Source of the DNA: Zingiber officinale | Taxonomy: Eukaryota; Streptophyta; Magnoliopsida; Zingiberales; Zingiberaceae | Direction of reading: 5' to 3' | Assembly: GCF_018446385.1 (NCBI RefSeq) | Contig: NC_055991.1 | Location: 119,207,794 to 119,271,793 of the forward strand | DNA length: 64,000 nt | Shown here: positions 46,201 to 57,398 of the stretch, piece by piece | Layout of the letters: each line of letters begins with the position of its first letter | Position numbering within the stretch: the first letter of the stretch is position 1 | Translations under genes and position numbers: made by a program | The notes under the pieces: generated by a model | Databases searched by the model: none | Told to the model about the DNA's origin: nothing | The model's input: only the letters and a program-made list of their open reading frames with translations

Positions 46201-47661
46201 TTTAAAAACAACAAAGAATTTGTTAAAATGAAATTTTCTAATGTAAAATTAGATTTCTTTTTATGATTTTAGTACTCAATTGGTAAAACTTTTATCTATT
46301 GATAAGCATGATCAATTTATCCATTACATCATTTGGAACTATATTGTGGATATTAATACTAATTATTTTTTTATCAAAAATCCAAACTATTATCTTAGAC
46401 ATATCTATTCCTCATTGTCCAGTGATGTATTTATCATTTTTACTTCATAAGTTAGTATCATGCTTAAAACATATTTTAAGTACACTTACATTCAGTGTTT
46501 ATTATAGGATATATTTTTAGTTTTATTATTGTTTTAACTTTATTGTTTCATTTTTCATTTTTATATCAAATTTTAATGGCTTTTAATAGGCTGACATTTG
46601 TTAGGAGTGTTTTGGTGTTCTTATCTAAGCAATTTCATAATTATGAATACAATCCGATTGTGCTTAAAAAATGGAAGTTAGTTTACCTTAAATTGTTTCT
46701 GCAAATCACCAAAATTATTTTCTGTATTTACTGTTTTATTTATACATGTCTGGATATTCATTTTAACATAATGTTCCTCTTTTTGGTATGTTTTAATATT
46801 GTCTTTCATACTCAATTTGTAATTGGTTATATCATAAATATTCTTCAATTTAAATTTTGTTATTTTACTGTTCTATAATATAGTTTAAAACAGCTAGTTT
46901 TGCTCATGCATTATTAGCCTCAACATAGAAGGTAAAGGTTAATGTTTCAAACAAAATATATGACTATAGCTGTCACTGACTTCTCTTTCACCATGTTCAT
47001 CTTTATAACAGCCATGTACCAAGATTGAGATCAGGATCTTAGGATCTAAATTGGGCTAGATTTTGCAAACCTATGGTCCAATCCTAGGTCTACTTATTGT
47101 TCCTCCATAGAATCTAGCTCCCAATATCCTTAACTAGATAAAATATATTTACATCAACTTACCCTATGTTTGGATAGGGTGAGGAGAGGCTCATTAATGG
47201 AAAGGGAAGGGAAGGGAAGGGAAGGGAAGTGAGGGGAAGGGAGGGTAACTTCCTTACACCCCAAATCGGGGTGTAAGGAAATAGGCCATTTGAGGGGTAA
47301 GGGAGGGTAGAAGTTCCCCTTCCCTCCCCTCACCCCCTTCCCTCACCTCCGTCCCAAACAAGGTTAAAAGTTACCAACCCTTTACTTACCCTTCTCTCAC
47401 CTCCTCCCAAATAGACTGTTAGACATTTTAAAAATTCACATTTATTGTTGCAAATATTTTTTCCAGTCATAAGATTTTGTTTACTCATAAGTAGAAGAAT
47501 CATAACTAGAAGAATCTTTTTTGGTTATTGTCATTTCATCCATCTTATAGAAATTGCTACTTGCTATATAAAGATGAAATACTATGGATTGTACTCCATT
47601 TTTCAAAATTGAAATGTATGAATAATTTTAATGATATTGATATAAATACTATGCATTGAAA

Positions 47662-47697
<36 letters not shown>

Positions 47698-50683
47698 AAT
47701 GTAGTTTAATTAAATTAGTAACCTTGATTACAGCTGCCTCCAGCTTATTTCATAGTGCATACATTACAACATTACATCAAAATGGAGTCAACTCTATGGA
47801 GGTAAAGTGTTGAAGATGACGACAACGAAGAAGCTCTTCCTCACCATTGAAATGCATCTATAATGTCTTCATGTGTACTGTTTCTAGTCCATCTCTCATG
47901 CATCTTTTACTTTTTATTGTGTAGAAGCAGAAGTCTATTAATTGATTATTTTGTTTCATTTCATCCAATATCCTTCACATTTTCAATCGTTTGACCTATT
48001 TTTCTTCAATTTCAATCATGACAGATTTTTTAAAATCAATTATGATTTTACCCAAGAAATCAGGCAAAAACCAGTCCATCCCAAAACAACTCGCCTAATC
48101 CAGATCAGGATTGGTCAATTTAAAAACCATAAGGTAAACCTCAAAGCAAATAAACATCAAAGGATAAGAGCTGCTAAGAATTTAATTGATCGTGCATTCT
48201 GATAGCTATAACTGAAGAGAAATTTTTGTAAGAATATCCATTTCTCAGAGAAAAATATTTCATGATTAATGATACTAAAATAATATTGTATGCCAATACC
48301 TCAGATGCAATGTAATTAGATTGAACAGGAAGGATTTTGTCCGCTGCACTAGCAAACCCAGGTGGTACAAGTGGCCGAGATAGAGGTGCATGCATAGTAG
48401 AAGATCTAGGAGATTCAACTTCAGATAGTGAAGAGTCATCTGCTTTGTCAGTTTTGCTGATTATTCTTTTCTTATCAGCTGAATTCTCAAGCAATGCAAT
48501 ACTATCAGCATTAGGATTATGTTTATGATTATTTTGCTTTTCTTGCAGTGCTTTCCGTTGTTCTCTTCTCATTAGCTCAAAGGAATCTGCATTCACATAC
48601 CAAAGAAAGTAGAACCACAGGAAACAAGGGAAAAAAAGAGAGACTACAATAGACACACAATCATAAATACAGCTAGTAACCAAATAGCGTACCTCTTCTC
48701 CTTTGTTCTTCAGCTCTGTCCTCACTTGAATAATCAGTTGACCCAAATGTTTCATCATTACATGAATCTCTATCATCCTTTCGCTGAAAAGGCAAAGCCT
48801 GAACCAAAAAGCAGAATTTTTATAACACTACTCTCAGAATGAATATTACTATAATGATGAAAACCAACAAAGCCTTTGTTGCAACAGAGACATGTGTTTT
48901 AATACTTTCCAATTGTCTAACCTTATAAGGTCGTGGAGGCTGATAGGGTCCAGAAGTCTTATTGAGTGTAAATTGACTAGCTGCCCTAGATTTTGCTGTT
49001 GATGGTCCTTCACAACCTGAAGGTCTTGGAAAAGCACCACTTCCCAAAAGTCCATCATGCTCAGCATGCTGAGAGTAACGTCTTGATTGTGTTCCAAATC
49101 GTTGTCCAATATCTGACATTTCATATATGATGCAAGTGGCAAAATCAATCCAGAATAGTGTCAATGATACAAAAGATTTATATGACTGTTAGAACTATAG
49201 ATGGATCACAATCTTTAAGAGAAATAATCTGTATTTAATGATGATGAGCATCAAAATGCATAATTGGGCAATCAGATTCTGATGCTATGAATTTAAAAAT
49301 ATATCCATTAGATATATTGATGATTGTTGCAAAATCCAAGATGGCGCGACTATTTTAATGCATGAAGCTTCGAGTTTTGGAATAGCCTTTCTAACAATGG
49401 CGAAAGGAAATAGATTAATGTCATGAACTCAGCAGCACATAACCCTGTATTATTTGGTGTAGAAGACATGGGCATCTAGGATTCAATCTTTTGTTTGGAA
49501 ATGTTATGGCAGAAATTAGAAAAAAAAAAAAAAAAAAAAAAAAAGGGCAGCCCGGTGCACGAAGCTCCCGCCATGCGGGGTCCCGAGGAAAGATCCATTG
49601 TACGCAGCCTTACCCTGCTTTTTGCAAGAGGCTGTTTCCCGGATTCGAACCCGTGACCTTTTGGTCACATGGCAACAACTTTACCGTTGCGCCAAGGCAA
49701 CTTTACAGAAATTAGAAATGAACAAAATATATATAACTAGTAATACCATTGGTGTTGAATAGGAATTAAGATTCCAATCTTCATCGAACAAAAAAACGAA
49801 CAGCCCGATGCATGAAACTCCCACCAATGCGGGTCCCGAGGAAGGGTCGGACCACATTGTGTCGGAATCTTACCCTACATTGCAAGAGACGGTTTCCGCG
49901 ACTAGAACAAGTGACCTCTAGGTCACACGGCAAAGAAAAGCAAAAGGTTGTATTCAATTATGGCAGGACAAGTTCATGGATTATCCTCCATTAAGCCATA
50001 ACACTAGTTTGCAAAAGTAAATATGCATGTAGTGAAAGTGACAAATAACAGCTGCCAGAATGAAAAATAGACAAGGCAAAGCTTAACTAATAAATCAAGC
50101 ATCAAAATGACTAGCATTTTCTGTTTTTGTTCACTCTGAACAACAAACCTTGTGTATTTGTTTCACGATTAGATTGGAGGTCTCCATCTCTATTATTTAA
50201 TCGTACATCCCACCTCCCAGAGCTTGCACGAGAATAACTGCCTGCAACTTCTGACCTGTTTGGTGGTGGAGATGTATAATCGCTGCGCTTCGTGCTCTGA
50301 AAACTTGAGCCTCCAAAACCTCTTTGCCTTTCGTTTAAAGTATAAGATGCTTCATCCAATTCACTGCTTGATTTAAAAAAAAACAGCAAGTCAGACAAAA
50401 TTATCTATATAAGGCCCCAGAAAAAAGGATAAATAAGATTATATTTCACCATAAATTACCTCAAGACTGAAGCATCAAATCCATTAGGCAATTTGTTGCA
50501 AAGTTTGCTAAAAGATAAAAGTTCATCTCTTGTATAGCATACTTTAGTTTTCCTAGACACAGGGCAAGAAGGTAAAGTATAAGGTACAGACAACAACATC
50601 GATGCATAACAAGAAGCTCTAAAAGCTGCTCACCTAGTATCAGAGCTTCTTTCAAGTAACGGATCCTCATTCTCCAAACTCAT
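40271..50683 (-). CDS. CBE1-like: CBE1-like eIF4E-binding protein (At4g01290 homologue), 980 aa
   Basis: Coding exons (minus strand): 50634-50683, 50460-50552, 50149-50366, 48922-49112, 48693-48783, 48300-48586, 42864-43184, 42377-42461, 40853-42298, 40271-40431. Junctions are GT-AG and phase-consistent; total 981 codons with stop. Arabidopsis CBE1 (Conserved Binding of eIF4E 1) binds cap-bound eIF4E/eIFiso4E in the cytoplasm. Seen: the canonical eIF4E-binding motif Y-x4-L-Phi as YTRDELL (residues 23-29), an Arg/Gly/Ser-rich disordered part with EHDGLLGSGAFPRPSG and GPYQPPRPYK, DETFGSTDYSSEDRAEE, RPLVPPGFAS, KFASWFLEEE (437-446), and a conserved C terminus GSSISHPDAFQRLLEMEMRAKEKHAHP ending DMSFRYR. 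No enzymatic domain is expected. A 5'UTR exon probably ends at 51098 (donor GTAAGT) and splices to about 50696. Length and motif order match Arabidopsis. Confidence 0.93.
43812..44030 (+). mobile_element. tRNA-derived SINE with 3' poly(T)
   Basis: About 219 bp beginning with a tRNA-like head: GGTGCAGCGATTAGGGCGCTC (A-box region) and CACGGTGCAATTCCCGC (B-box-like). It ends in a T run. Target-site duplications of 17 bp (TTGGAATCACCCTACTG at 43795-43811; the copy at 44031-44047 differs at one base) flank it precisely. Confidence 0.88.
44275..45560. mobile_element. Putative TIR element (about 1.3 kb) with GC-rich palindromic array
   Basis: The ends look inverted: GTGTTGAAAATTTCGTG near 44283 versus, inverted, AAGGTTTAAAATCTCGACC near 45550. 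The left fifth is GC-rich, unlike the AT-rich remainder. Within 44490-44705 the 8-mer pair GGAGGAGT/ACTCCTCC recurs around a GCGGG or similar loop. No transposase seen. Boundaries are approximate. Confidence 0.4.
47160..47425. repeat. G-rich/C-rich hairpin repeat with G-quadruplex motif
   Basis: At 47204-47226 five GGG runs are separated by AA, a canonical G-quadruplex pattern on the plus strand (template strand of the host gene). A complementary C-rich tract (CCCCTTCCCTCCCCTC region, about 47315-47350) could form a long hairpin with it. Outer parts GTTTGGATAGGGTGAGGAG and CTCACCTCCTCCCAAATAG are imperfectly inverted, as in a MITE. Confidence 0.65.
47667..47694. repeat. (TA)n microsatellite
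   Basis: A pure TA run inside the large intron. Confidence 0.9.
49519..49705 (-). mobile_element. Au-type SINE
   Basis: On the minus strand: GCCTTGGCGCAACGG head, AAAGTTGTTGCCATGTGACC, a perfect B box GGTTCGAATCC, then CTTGCAAAAAGCAGGGTAAG and GCACCGGGCTGCCC followed by a long T run. This is the Au SINE family pattern known across flowering plants. A 13-bp duplication CAGAAATTAGAAA (about 49510-49522 and 49706-49718) flanks it. It lies in intron 3 of the CBE1-like gene, in the same orientation as the gene. Confidence 0.92.
49800..49936 (-). mobile_element. Second, diverged Au-type SINE fragment
   Basis: Shares the blocks CAGCCCGATGCATGAAACTCCC, GCGGGTCCCGAGGAAGG, CTTACCCT, TTGCAAGAGACGGTTTCC and GTGACCTCTAGGTCACACGGCAA with the neighbour, in the same orientation, but lacks the 5' end and the T tail and has a decayed B box. 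Confidence 0.8.
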
Positions 50684-51189
50684 TCCAGGAGGTTCGCTGA
50701 ACAAGTATCCTTATCTACTAAAATGAATCAGTTCCTTGGTTTATATATGCAAAACTTCCGGCTAATTTAGCCTCTTACGACCCACGACGAACCCAGATCG
50801 AATACAAGTTGCAAGAAGCTGGTAATGCCAAACGGGTTGTCATATCGTTAAGCGAAGAAATAAAAGAAAAAAAATGCGGCGTGCGAGAAGTTTGATTCTG
50901 TACTGTCCCCTGTCAATAATCACAAAAGGGGACCAGCCTCAGAAAGCATAGAGGACGTTAGTCACCAAAAATATCAGCAGAAATCTGAAGATATCCGTTC
51001 AAAATCTAGGCTGACGACTCCGACGCCAACCGAAATGCCATTAGGGTTAACATGAATCAGAAGATAATTAAAATTCCTTGTTGAAAGACAAACTTACGGA
51101 CGGAGAAGCATACACGAGAACCGGAGGGATAGGATAGAGATCAGTGCCGGCGATCGGCGCCGTAGAAGGGATTCGAGCCTAGAAGACCG

Positions 51190-51255
51190 ATTTCTTCTCC
51201 CGGCGGAGGAGGAAGAGAGAGAGGGGGAGAGAGAGAGAGAGAGAGAGAAAGGGAG
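51190..51255. repeat. (GA)n/CT-rich leader of CBE1-like gene
   Basis: A GA-rich run, CT-rich on the transcribed minus strand, just upstream of the inferred 5'UTR splice donor at 51098. CT-rich leaders are frequent in plant genes. The transcription start is not determined. Confidence 0.5.
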
Positions 51256-51660
51256 AGGAAGGAGGCATATAACAGAGAAGTGAATGAAATGGGGAAGGCA
51301 ATGTCACCCAGAACTATACCTTGCGGGCCAGCCATGCGTAACTGACTGTTGAGGATGGGAGGATCTTCTGTGTCAATCAGGACAGGCAACTGCACTAGGG
51401 GCCTGCCAATAAGTCAGCTGACGGGAAAACCAATGGATGACGAGTAAAATTACTCTTCCTGTTCTAGACGCATACGTATCCTTTCGTGAAACCCGAACCT
51501 AATCTCTTAATAATATCTTAAACAGAAAAAATAAAATATAATATTGCGCCTATGGAATAATTAAATGGTGAAATGCCTAACAAAATTATATTATCTATTA
51601 AATTTAAATTATTAGTCATGTAAATATGTAAATATATAATATCCATTCTCATATTATACT

Positions 51661-52570
51661 GGATCATGTCCAGAATACGAGTGAGATGAAGACTGAATGA
51701 GTTGTTATTAGCGTTGATAGAGAGATGACTAGGACATCATTCTCATATGTGCCTATAAGAATGGACTCTCACGTGGTGCTGATAGACGACGATGAAGAAA
51801 CCGGCGGTACTTGAGCTCTGCGAATACTCAGACAAACACACAGGACGTTAGAGGCCAGAAAACAGAGAAAAGTCTCCGGAACAGACCCTCCGACGCTCAA
51901 GTCAGGTACTTTTTTTCCCAGAAAAATAGTGTACGAAGGAGAAAGAAAAGTAGAAGACAAGTGTGAATGTGCGAGAGAACGTACCTACGTAAGGGAGAGG
52001 ACCTCTCTTTTTATATGACAGTGCATACCTCCGGAGCCTGACTGATGTCAAAGAATGTCGGATGTCAGAACTTGTCTGGTGATGGAGGACGCGTGACACC
52101 CTTTTGTGGGCTAGAAAAAGGTTCTATTCGTAGAGGATCGTAGACTGTTAGAATATTCCCTGACATATAACAGTTATTTTTTGACAGACGGTTACGATTC
52201 CCTGACCTTATTGTCATGTAGCAGCACCCTTTGTCCCGGCCGGGTATGAATAGAAGAATCTCGAGATGGTCGGTAGTTGGCCTACTGGGAGGACTAGGCC
52301 TGACTATAGCCGAGCTGTGGAAATCCGACCAGTCAGAGCAGGTCAGGCATCACCCCGACTGCCCACCATGTCTCAGACCTAGGTGTCTCAGATCGGGGGT
52401 CCTAGTCTGTGAGAACCTAACCGGGCATTATACGTCTGACGATATCAGACGGTCCTGCCGCTTATTTCCCTAGTTACTAATTGCTACGTTCTCTTTACTG
52501 TTGATTGTCACGTCTCATTGACTTCTGACTGTCTGACTTTATCAGACCCCCACCATTATACACCGTATCA
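51661..52570 (-). mobile_element. Solo LTR of a Tat-type element
   Basis: On the minus strand it begins TGATACGGTGTATAATGG (compare TGATGCGGTG of the large element), contains GACTTGAGCGTCGGAGGGTC, and ends GGACATGATCC. A 5-bp duplication ATACT (51656-51660, 52571-52575) flanks it exactly. Minus-strand TATA-like ATATAAAAAGAG lies at 52005-52016. There is no internal region. Its transcription direction is towards the CBE1-like gene, whose ATG is about 1 kb further on. Confidence 0.85.
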
Positions 52571-52780
52571 ATACTCATGATAGATATTTATCATTTTACC
52601 TAAATACACAACATTTTTCATATACCCTTATTCCATATAATATTTTTCTATTTAAAAATATATTTAAAAGGGCATCTCATATCTCTAAAATACCTGTATT
52701 CACCCTCACAGTATCGATCCCCTACTGACGGTCACGTGTTGATGAAAGGAGATTCATTAGGAGTATATATATATATATAG

Positions 52781-53318
52781 ACCTTGGGCGTCTGGGTTGA
52801 ATCTAGATGCCCAAGGTTGAATTCAATCAAGGTACCTAAATTCAAGCAAAAAGTTTTTTTTTATTTTATTTTTTAAAATAAGGTATATTATATGTATTTA
52901 GGGTTTAAAATTATAAGATTTAGGAGTTGAGCTATAAAAGGTTTGAGTCAATAAGATTTTCTCTCTAGGAGATTAAGACTTTCCTCTTGGGTTATGGTGT
53001 TCAAAATTAAAAATTTAAGATACTCACATAGTATATTATATGTATTTAAGGTTTAAGATTTTAAGATTTAAGGGTTGGATAATAATGAATTTAAGTTAAT
53101 AAAATTTTTCCTTTAGAATTTATGTTTCTATTTTGATTTATAGTGTTCAAAATTAAAATTTTTAAATATTTACAAAGTATAATTTTTTTTTTTTTTTAAG
53201 AATATGTTGATTTAAAAAATATAGACATGTGGATTCAATCCAGACGCTTAACGCCTGACGCCTAGACGCCTAAATCCCTGATCCAGATGCCTAGATAGAT
53301 TTTATCCAGACACATCAA
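52781..53318. mobile_element. Inverted-repeat element with internal 148-bp duplication
   Basis: GCGTCTGGGTTGAATC (52788-52803) is matched, inverted, at 53232-53247 (15 of 16). The left end also folds on itself (ACCTTGGGC/GCCCAAGGT at 52781-52789 and 52809-52817). Inside, a 148-bp unit starting GTATATTATATGTATTT at 52883 is repeated at 53031. TA runs abut both sides. Non-coding. Confidence 0.55.
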
Positions 53319-54815
53319 CGATATTAGTATATATATATATATCTTCAAAGGCATTGCATATATATATAAACAAAACAAACACTTCTAAGTTTTTCGAGTT
53401 GCATTACTTGATTGATCCGATCAGTTTGGTGAATGGACAAAACAAAAACACATACCAAGTTGTTAGCCCTCTCCATGCCAAACAGCACGGGGCATTCGAG
53501 GCAACTACTGTGCAGCATCTGGTGTCCTGGAATCTCACCAACAAATTACGCTTTTGAAGGCCTATTGGTATGCAAGCAGTGGCAGCTTTGATAATCAGTG
53601 GGGCTTACTTTGAGCACTTTACTTGTATGGCAGTCATACCAAATCATACATTGCCACACCTTTGGAAGGCTTCTATGAACCTTTTGATGCTTGTGGTTGT
53701 GGAGACCAATGAATGCTCATTAAGGATGTTAACTACCCAATGAAATGGGAAACAAAATAAAAAATAGTCTAGAAACACCACTATGGATATACGAGAAGAG
53801 CACACAGAAACTCTAGTTTTGCAGCTGCCATCTCAAAACAATGTTATTTTCATTTTGACTACTCTTTGTCAATGCAAGCTCTTTGTTTTTCTGTTGTTTC
53901 AAGGTTTAATTCAGGAAGCCCATATAGAAATATTTAGCAGTTGGACCAATACAATTTTAAGCAATTAATTGGAGTCACAACAAACTATGTTTACATCCCT
54001 TTCTTGTTAAATTCCTGGAAATGTAAGAGTCGGTGAGAATGCCCATTTTGACATCTCTTTATTCATCATAATTATTTCTGTTAATCATATGAAACAGATT
54101 TGCGTCTACCAAATTAATTAAACAACCAGAACAATTTTATTAGGTGAACAAGTTCAACAAACACATTCTAATTTGAGTACTCAACTTACTGCAAAAGTTT
54201 GATTTACTGAACACATATATGTGCCATAGCTGGTCACTATGCCCAACCTTTATGCATGCACTGATGCATGCTTCAGCCTGCATCAGGATGCTAATTTGAG
54301 ATCCCCTTTTGAACTGCCAAAGCTTTTATTATTTTGAATGTTGGTCGATAATGTGAGTGTTGGGTTCAGCAACATGTTGGGACAACAAACCTATTTATGG
54401 TCCAAGTGCCAAAGAAATCACATTTTGAGTTTTTATTTATGGTTTTGACATGATTTTCATTGCAATGGTTAGAGCTGTGAATTTATCCCCAATGAAGTGT
54501 TCAAAGCTTAGGAGGTGCATTTAGAGGTTGTAGTATATACATAAACTTGTAAAGAAGAGGACCATCTCATAAACGTATCTCTTTTTTTCCATTTGGTTAG
54601 GCGAGATTATCGCATAGGTGAACTATGATCCACTCTATGCTATCAGTAATACTTATGATTGAATAGCAGGTATCTGATCATTATAGGGGTCTTAGAAAAC
54701 TTTAAAAATGTTGAAAAAGGTAAACAAGTAATTCCCAAAGGAAACTAAACAAGTATATTTAATAAGGTAAAAACTTTGTGAATCTTATATTATAATCAAG
54801 TATATTTTAACTATA

Positions 54816-54816
54816 A

Positions 54817-54860
<44 letters not shown>
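54816..54860. repeat. (AAT)n/(ATT)n inverted microsatellite
   Basis: About seven ATA/AAT units switch directly to about seven ATT units, giving a near-perfect hairpin with no loop. Confidence 0.9.
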
Positions 54861-55153
54861 GACTGATTTAAATTGATTGACTTATTACGATCATGTATAA
54901 ATTACTTGTTATACATCATGTCATGCATTTTATCCTTATGCTATTAGTTTAGAATAATTAGTCACAAAAGATTTAACAAACCGTAATAATATAACATCGG
55001 AATGGATTAGGATGATAGTACGTTAAGGAAATTTTGTCGAAAGCATGTCTAGACTGAATCATGTGTATTCTACCTGGTGCACTAGACCAAGTGAATCTGG
55101 CCGAAATTACCCCAATCAAACATGAGATAGTTTGACCAAAACTTAGCTAGTTT

Positions 55154-56047
55154 TGGTTGGAACCCCAAGGTAGTTTTGATGTGATTAAACAAGTTAGGTT
55201 AGGTCATGTTGGGTTTAACCTTGTGTCTAAGTGTGCAGGAACTTAAGAGCACAGGAAGTCGAGATAAAGACGCAGCTAGCGAGAAGGACGGCACGGGAGA
55301 GAGCTGGCGAGCTCGGTGCGTCTGAGGGACGAGGTGCTGCGGAAGAGTACGCAGACAGACGAGAAGGAGACGTGTGACGTTTCCGAGGGACGAGAAGTCA
55401 GAGTGGAAGGTTGCTCGAGGAGTCGGAAGTTGGGTTTGAGTGAGCCCTATTTCGGATGGCCGAAATCACCCAAGAGAGCGGAGCTGGAGCGGAAGACCAG
55501 GACCGAGGCGAGCGGAACCAAAGTGGAAGACCCGGACAAAAAAAGTCAACTGTGTTAACTTTCCTAGTCCGGGCGCTTGGACTTGGTCGGGGCGCCCGGA
55601 ACCAGTCTGAGGCGCCCAGACTATCCTGGCGTCCGAAATCCAAACTTTACCCAAATCGATGTGGCGTTTAACCATTACATCGGGTTATCCCATTCCAGGC
55701 ACCTGGAATCCTTCCAGACACCCTGACCAGGGCTACAAATATAGCTCTGGTCCAAGAGGTTTAGAACAACACTTGTGACTCATTGTAGTTTTGTTTTGTT
55801 CTGTAATTGAGTACTTCAACTGCTGTAAGAGGCTTCTCCGTCTGAAGGAGATTGTTTACTGAGCTCCAACTTCCTTGGATTAACAACCTCTCTGGTTGTA
55901 ACCAAGTAACCCTTTCATGCCTCTTTTCTTTCAGTCATTTACTTTATTTATACAAGTGTTAGATTAATTAAGCCGTAAATTTGAGCAAGGTTCTTTTATT
56001 CGTCAGGGCTATTCACCTCTCTCTAGCTAGCCGCCAACGGTCCTACA
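55154..56047 (+). repeat. 5' LTR of gag-only copia element
   Basis: Begins with GGTTGGAACCCCAAGG and ends GGTCCTACA, matching 58096-59033. It contains repeated GGCGCCCGGA/GGCGCCCAGA motifs around 55570-55640. Confidence 0.88.
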
Positions 56048-56049
56048 AG

Positions 56050-56061
56050 TGGTATCAGAGC
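56050..56061 (+). promoter_or_regulatory. Primer-binding site, initiator tRNA-Met (gag-only element)
   Basis: TGGTATCAGAGC two bases after the LTR end. Confidence 0.93.
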
Positions 56062-56104
56062 GGATTTGCTTCAAAAGGACTAACCGCCGAATGAAGCACA
56101 CGAG

Positions 56105-57030
56105 ATGGCCGGATCGAGCATCCATCTAATGAAGTTTGAGGGAGAATTCACGAACTGGAAAAAATGGAGGTATTTTTTTTAAATAGACTTTGAATTATTA
56201 ATCATTATGAAATATGGTTTTGTAGCCCCGAAAGACAAAGAAGAATATTAGTGGACAAAGAAGGAGCAAGCCGATTTCATGGCAAATGGTAAAGCAGAAT
56301 TTCAGCTGCTTAGTGTTTTACCACCTCAAGAAGTCCACTGTATTGAAGCCTACGAGTCAGCCAAGAAGCTCTGGGAGAAATTCCTAGAACTACACGAAGG
56401 GACCTCAGAGGCAAAACTAGCAAGACGGGACCTTCTTCGGAATCAGATCAGCAACTTTCGGCTAGAAGAAGGCGAAACCGTCGCACACCTCCATTCAAGA
56501 ATCAAGGAGCTAATCACCGGACTCACGAATCTCGGAGAAAAGGTATCCAACCGAAATTCGCTAAGGTACGTACTTAACGCATTTCCTAAGACTCCAGAAT
56601 GGTCAACCTTAGTAGATACATATTTCATCTCTAAGGATTTAGAGGTAAGCACCTTAGAAGAATGTTTTCCAACTTTTGAAATTCATGAGTCAAGATGTGC
56701 AGATCTAAAGAAAGAATCAAGGTAAAATGTTGCTTTAAAAGCAAAAGTGGACGAACCAGATTCCGAGACATCACTTGACGATGATGAAACTATTTTAATG
56801 GTAAAGAGATTTAAAAAATTGTTTAAATCCAATAAGTTTAATCAAGTGCAAGGTAAGAGACGAAAAAGAAAGGTAAAATGCTACCACTGCAATGAAAAAG
56901 GGCACGTAAAAGATAACTGCCCAAAATTGAAAAGCAAGGACAAGCATAAGGATACAAGCACAGACTGGAGACCAACCCAAAAAAGACACAATGACCTAAA
57001 GGTAACGTGGGACGAAATCTCATCAGAATA
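56105..57030 (+). pseudogene. Gag of non-autonomous copia element, broken
   Basis: ATG near 56105 opens MAGSSIHLMKFEGEF, soon frameshifted at a T run near 56174; a stop follows at about 56250. The longest piece (56279-56725) carries the UBN2-type domain (LWEKFLELHEGTSEAKLARRDLL, YVLNAFPKTPEWSTLVDTYF). After one stop at 56723-56725 the same frame continues with an acidic linker and the CCHC knuckle CYHCNEKGHVKDNC (about 56880-56920) to 57030. Only a few lesions, so decay is moderate. Confidence 0.85.
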
Positions 57031-57167
57031 AGAAATCGAGGCCTAACAGAGAGGACGAAGCAAGCTCTTCCGCAATGAACATCAAGAGCATTGATGAAGG
57101 GGGAGCAACATCAGAAGAGAGCAGCTCTACAGGGGGAGTATCAGATGATGAAATCGACAAGGTAAGT

Positions 57168-57398
57168 TAGGTACGATCCTTATCGCCTGATAAGCTATTT
57201 AAATTTATAAAGTTTATGACTAAAACATCTCATAAATTAGAAGTAGAAAATAAGAAGTTAAAATCAATATTAGCTGTTTCTTGTCGATTAGAAGATTTTG
57301 AAAAAGTGAAATTGGAAAATAAAAAATTGAAAACTGAAATAGAAGAGCTGAAAAATCGTACATGCACACATATTAAAAGATATAATGATTTAAATTGA
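57168..57398 (+). pseudogene. Coiled-coil tail of gag in non-autonomous element
   Basis: A short frame LSPDKLFKFIKFMTKTSHKL followed by heptads (LEVENKKLKSIL, VKLENKKLKTEIEELKNR). It corresponds to the coiled coil that follows the knuckle in the Sirevirus-like gag at 19258-19770. No protease follows. Confidence 0.7.

Larger units (their letters stand above)
43185..48299 (-). other. 5.1-kb intron of CBE1-like gene, filled with repeats
   Basis: The intron lies between phase-0 exons ending IASE (48300) and starting ASIAGIVDN (43184). It contains a SINE, a TIR-like 1.3-kb element with a GC-rich palindromic array, a G-rich hairpin and a TA run (separate entries). Reading frames at 46299-46878 on the plus strand are hydrophobic, AT-rich chance frames. 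Confidence 0.85.
52571..55153. other. Intergenic region, no gene recognised
   Basis: AT-rich DNA with the inverted-repeat element 52781-53318 and an inverted trinucleotide repeat at 54816-54860. The remainder (53350-54800 and 54870-55153) shows no family I recognise. Confidence 0.5.

Noticed and set aside
46299..46878. Two hydrophobic plus-strand reading frames in the large CBE1-like intron
   Set aside because: Composition is what AT-rich DNA gives by chance (Phe, Ile, Leu, Tyr); no conserved motif, no splice or promoter context.
49630..49700. tRNA gene on the minus strand
   Set aside because: The B box is tRNA-like, but the sequence continues into an Au SINE body and T tail with target duplications and lacks a cloverleaf.
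53354..53557. Short frame IYINKTNTSKF right of the inverted-repeat element
   Set aside because: No recognisable homology, no splice partners, AT-rich context.
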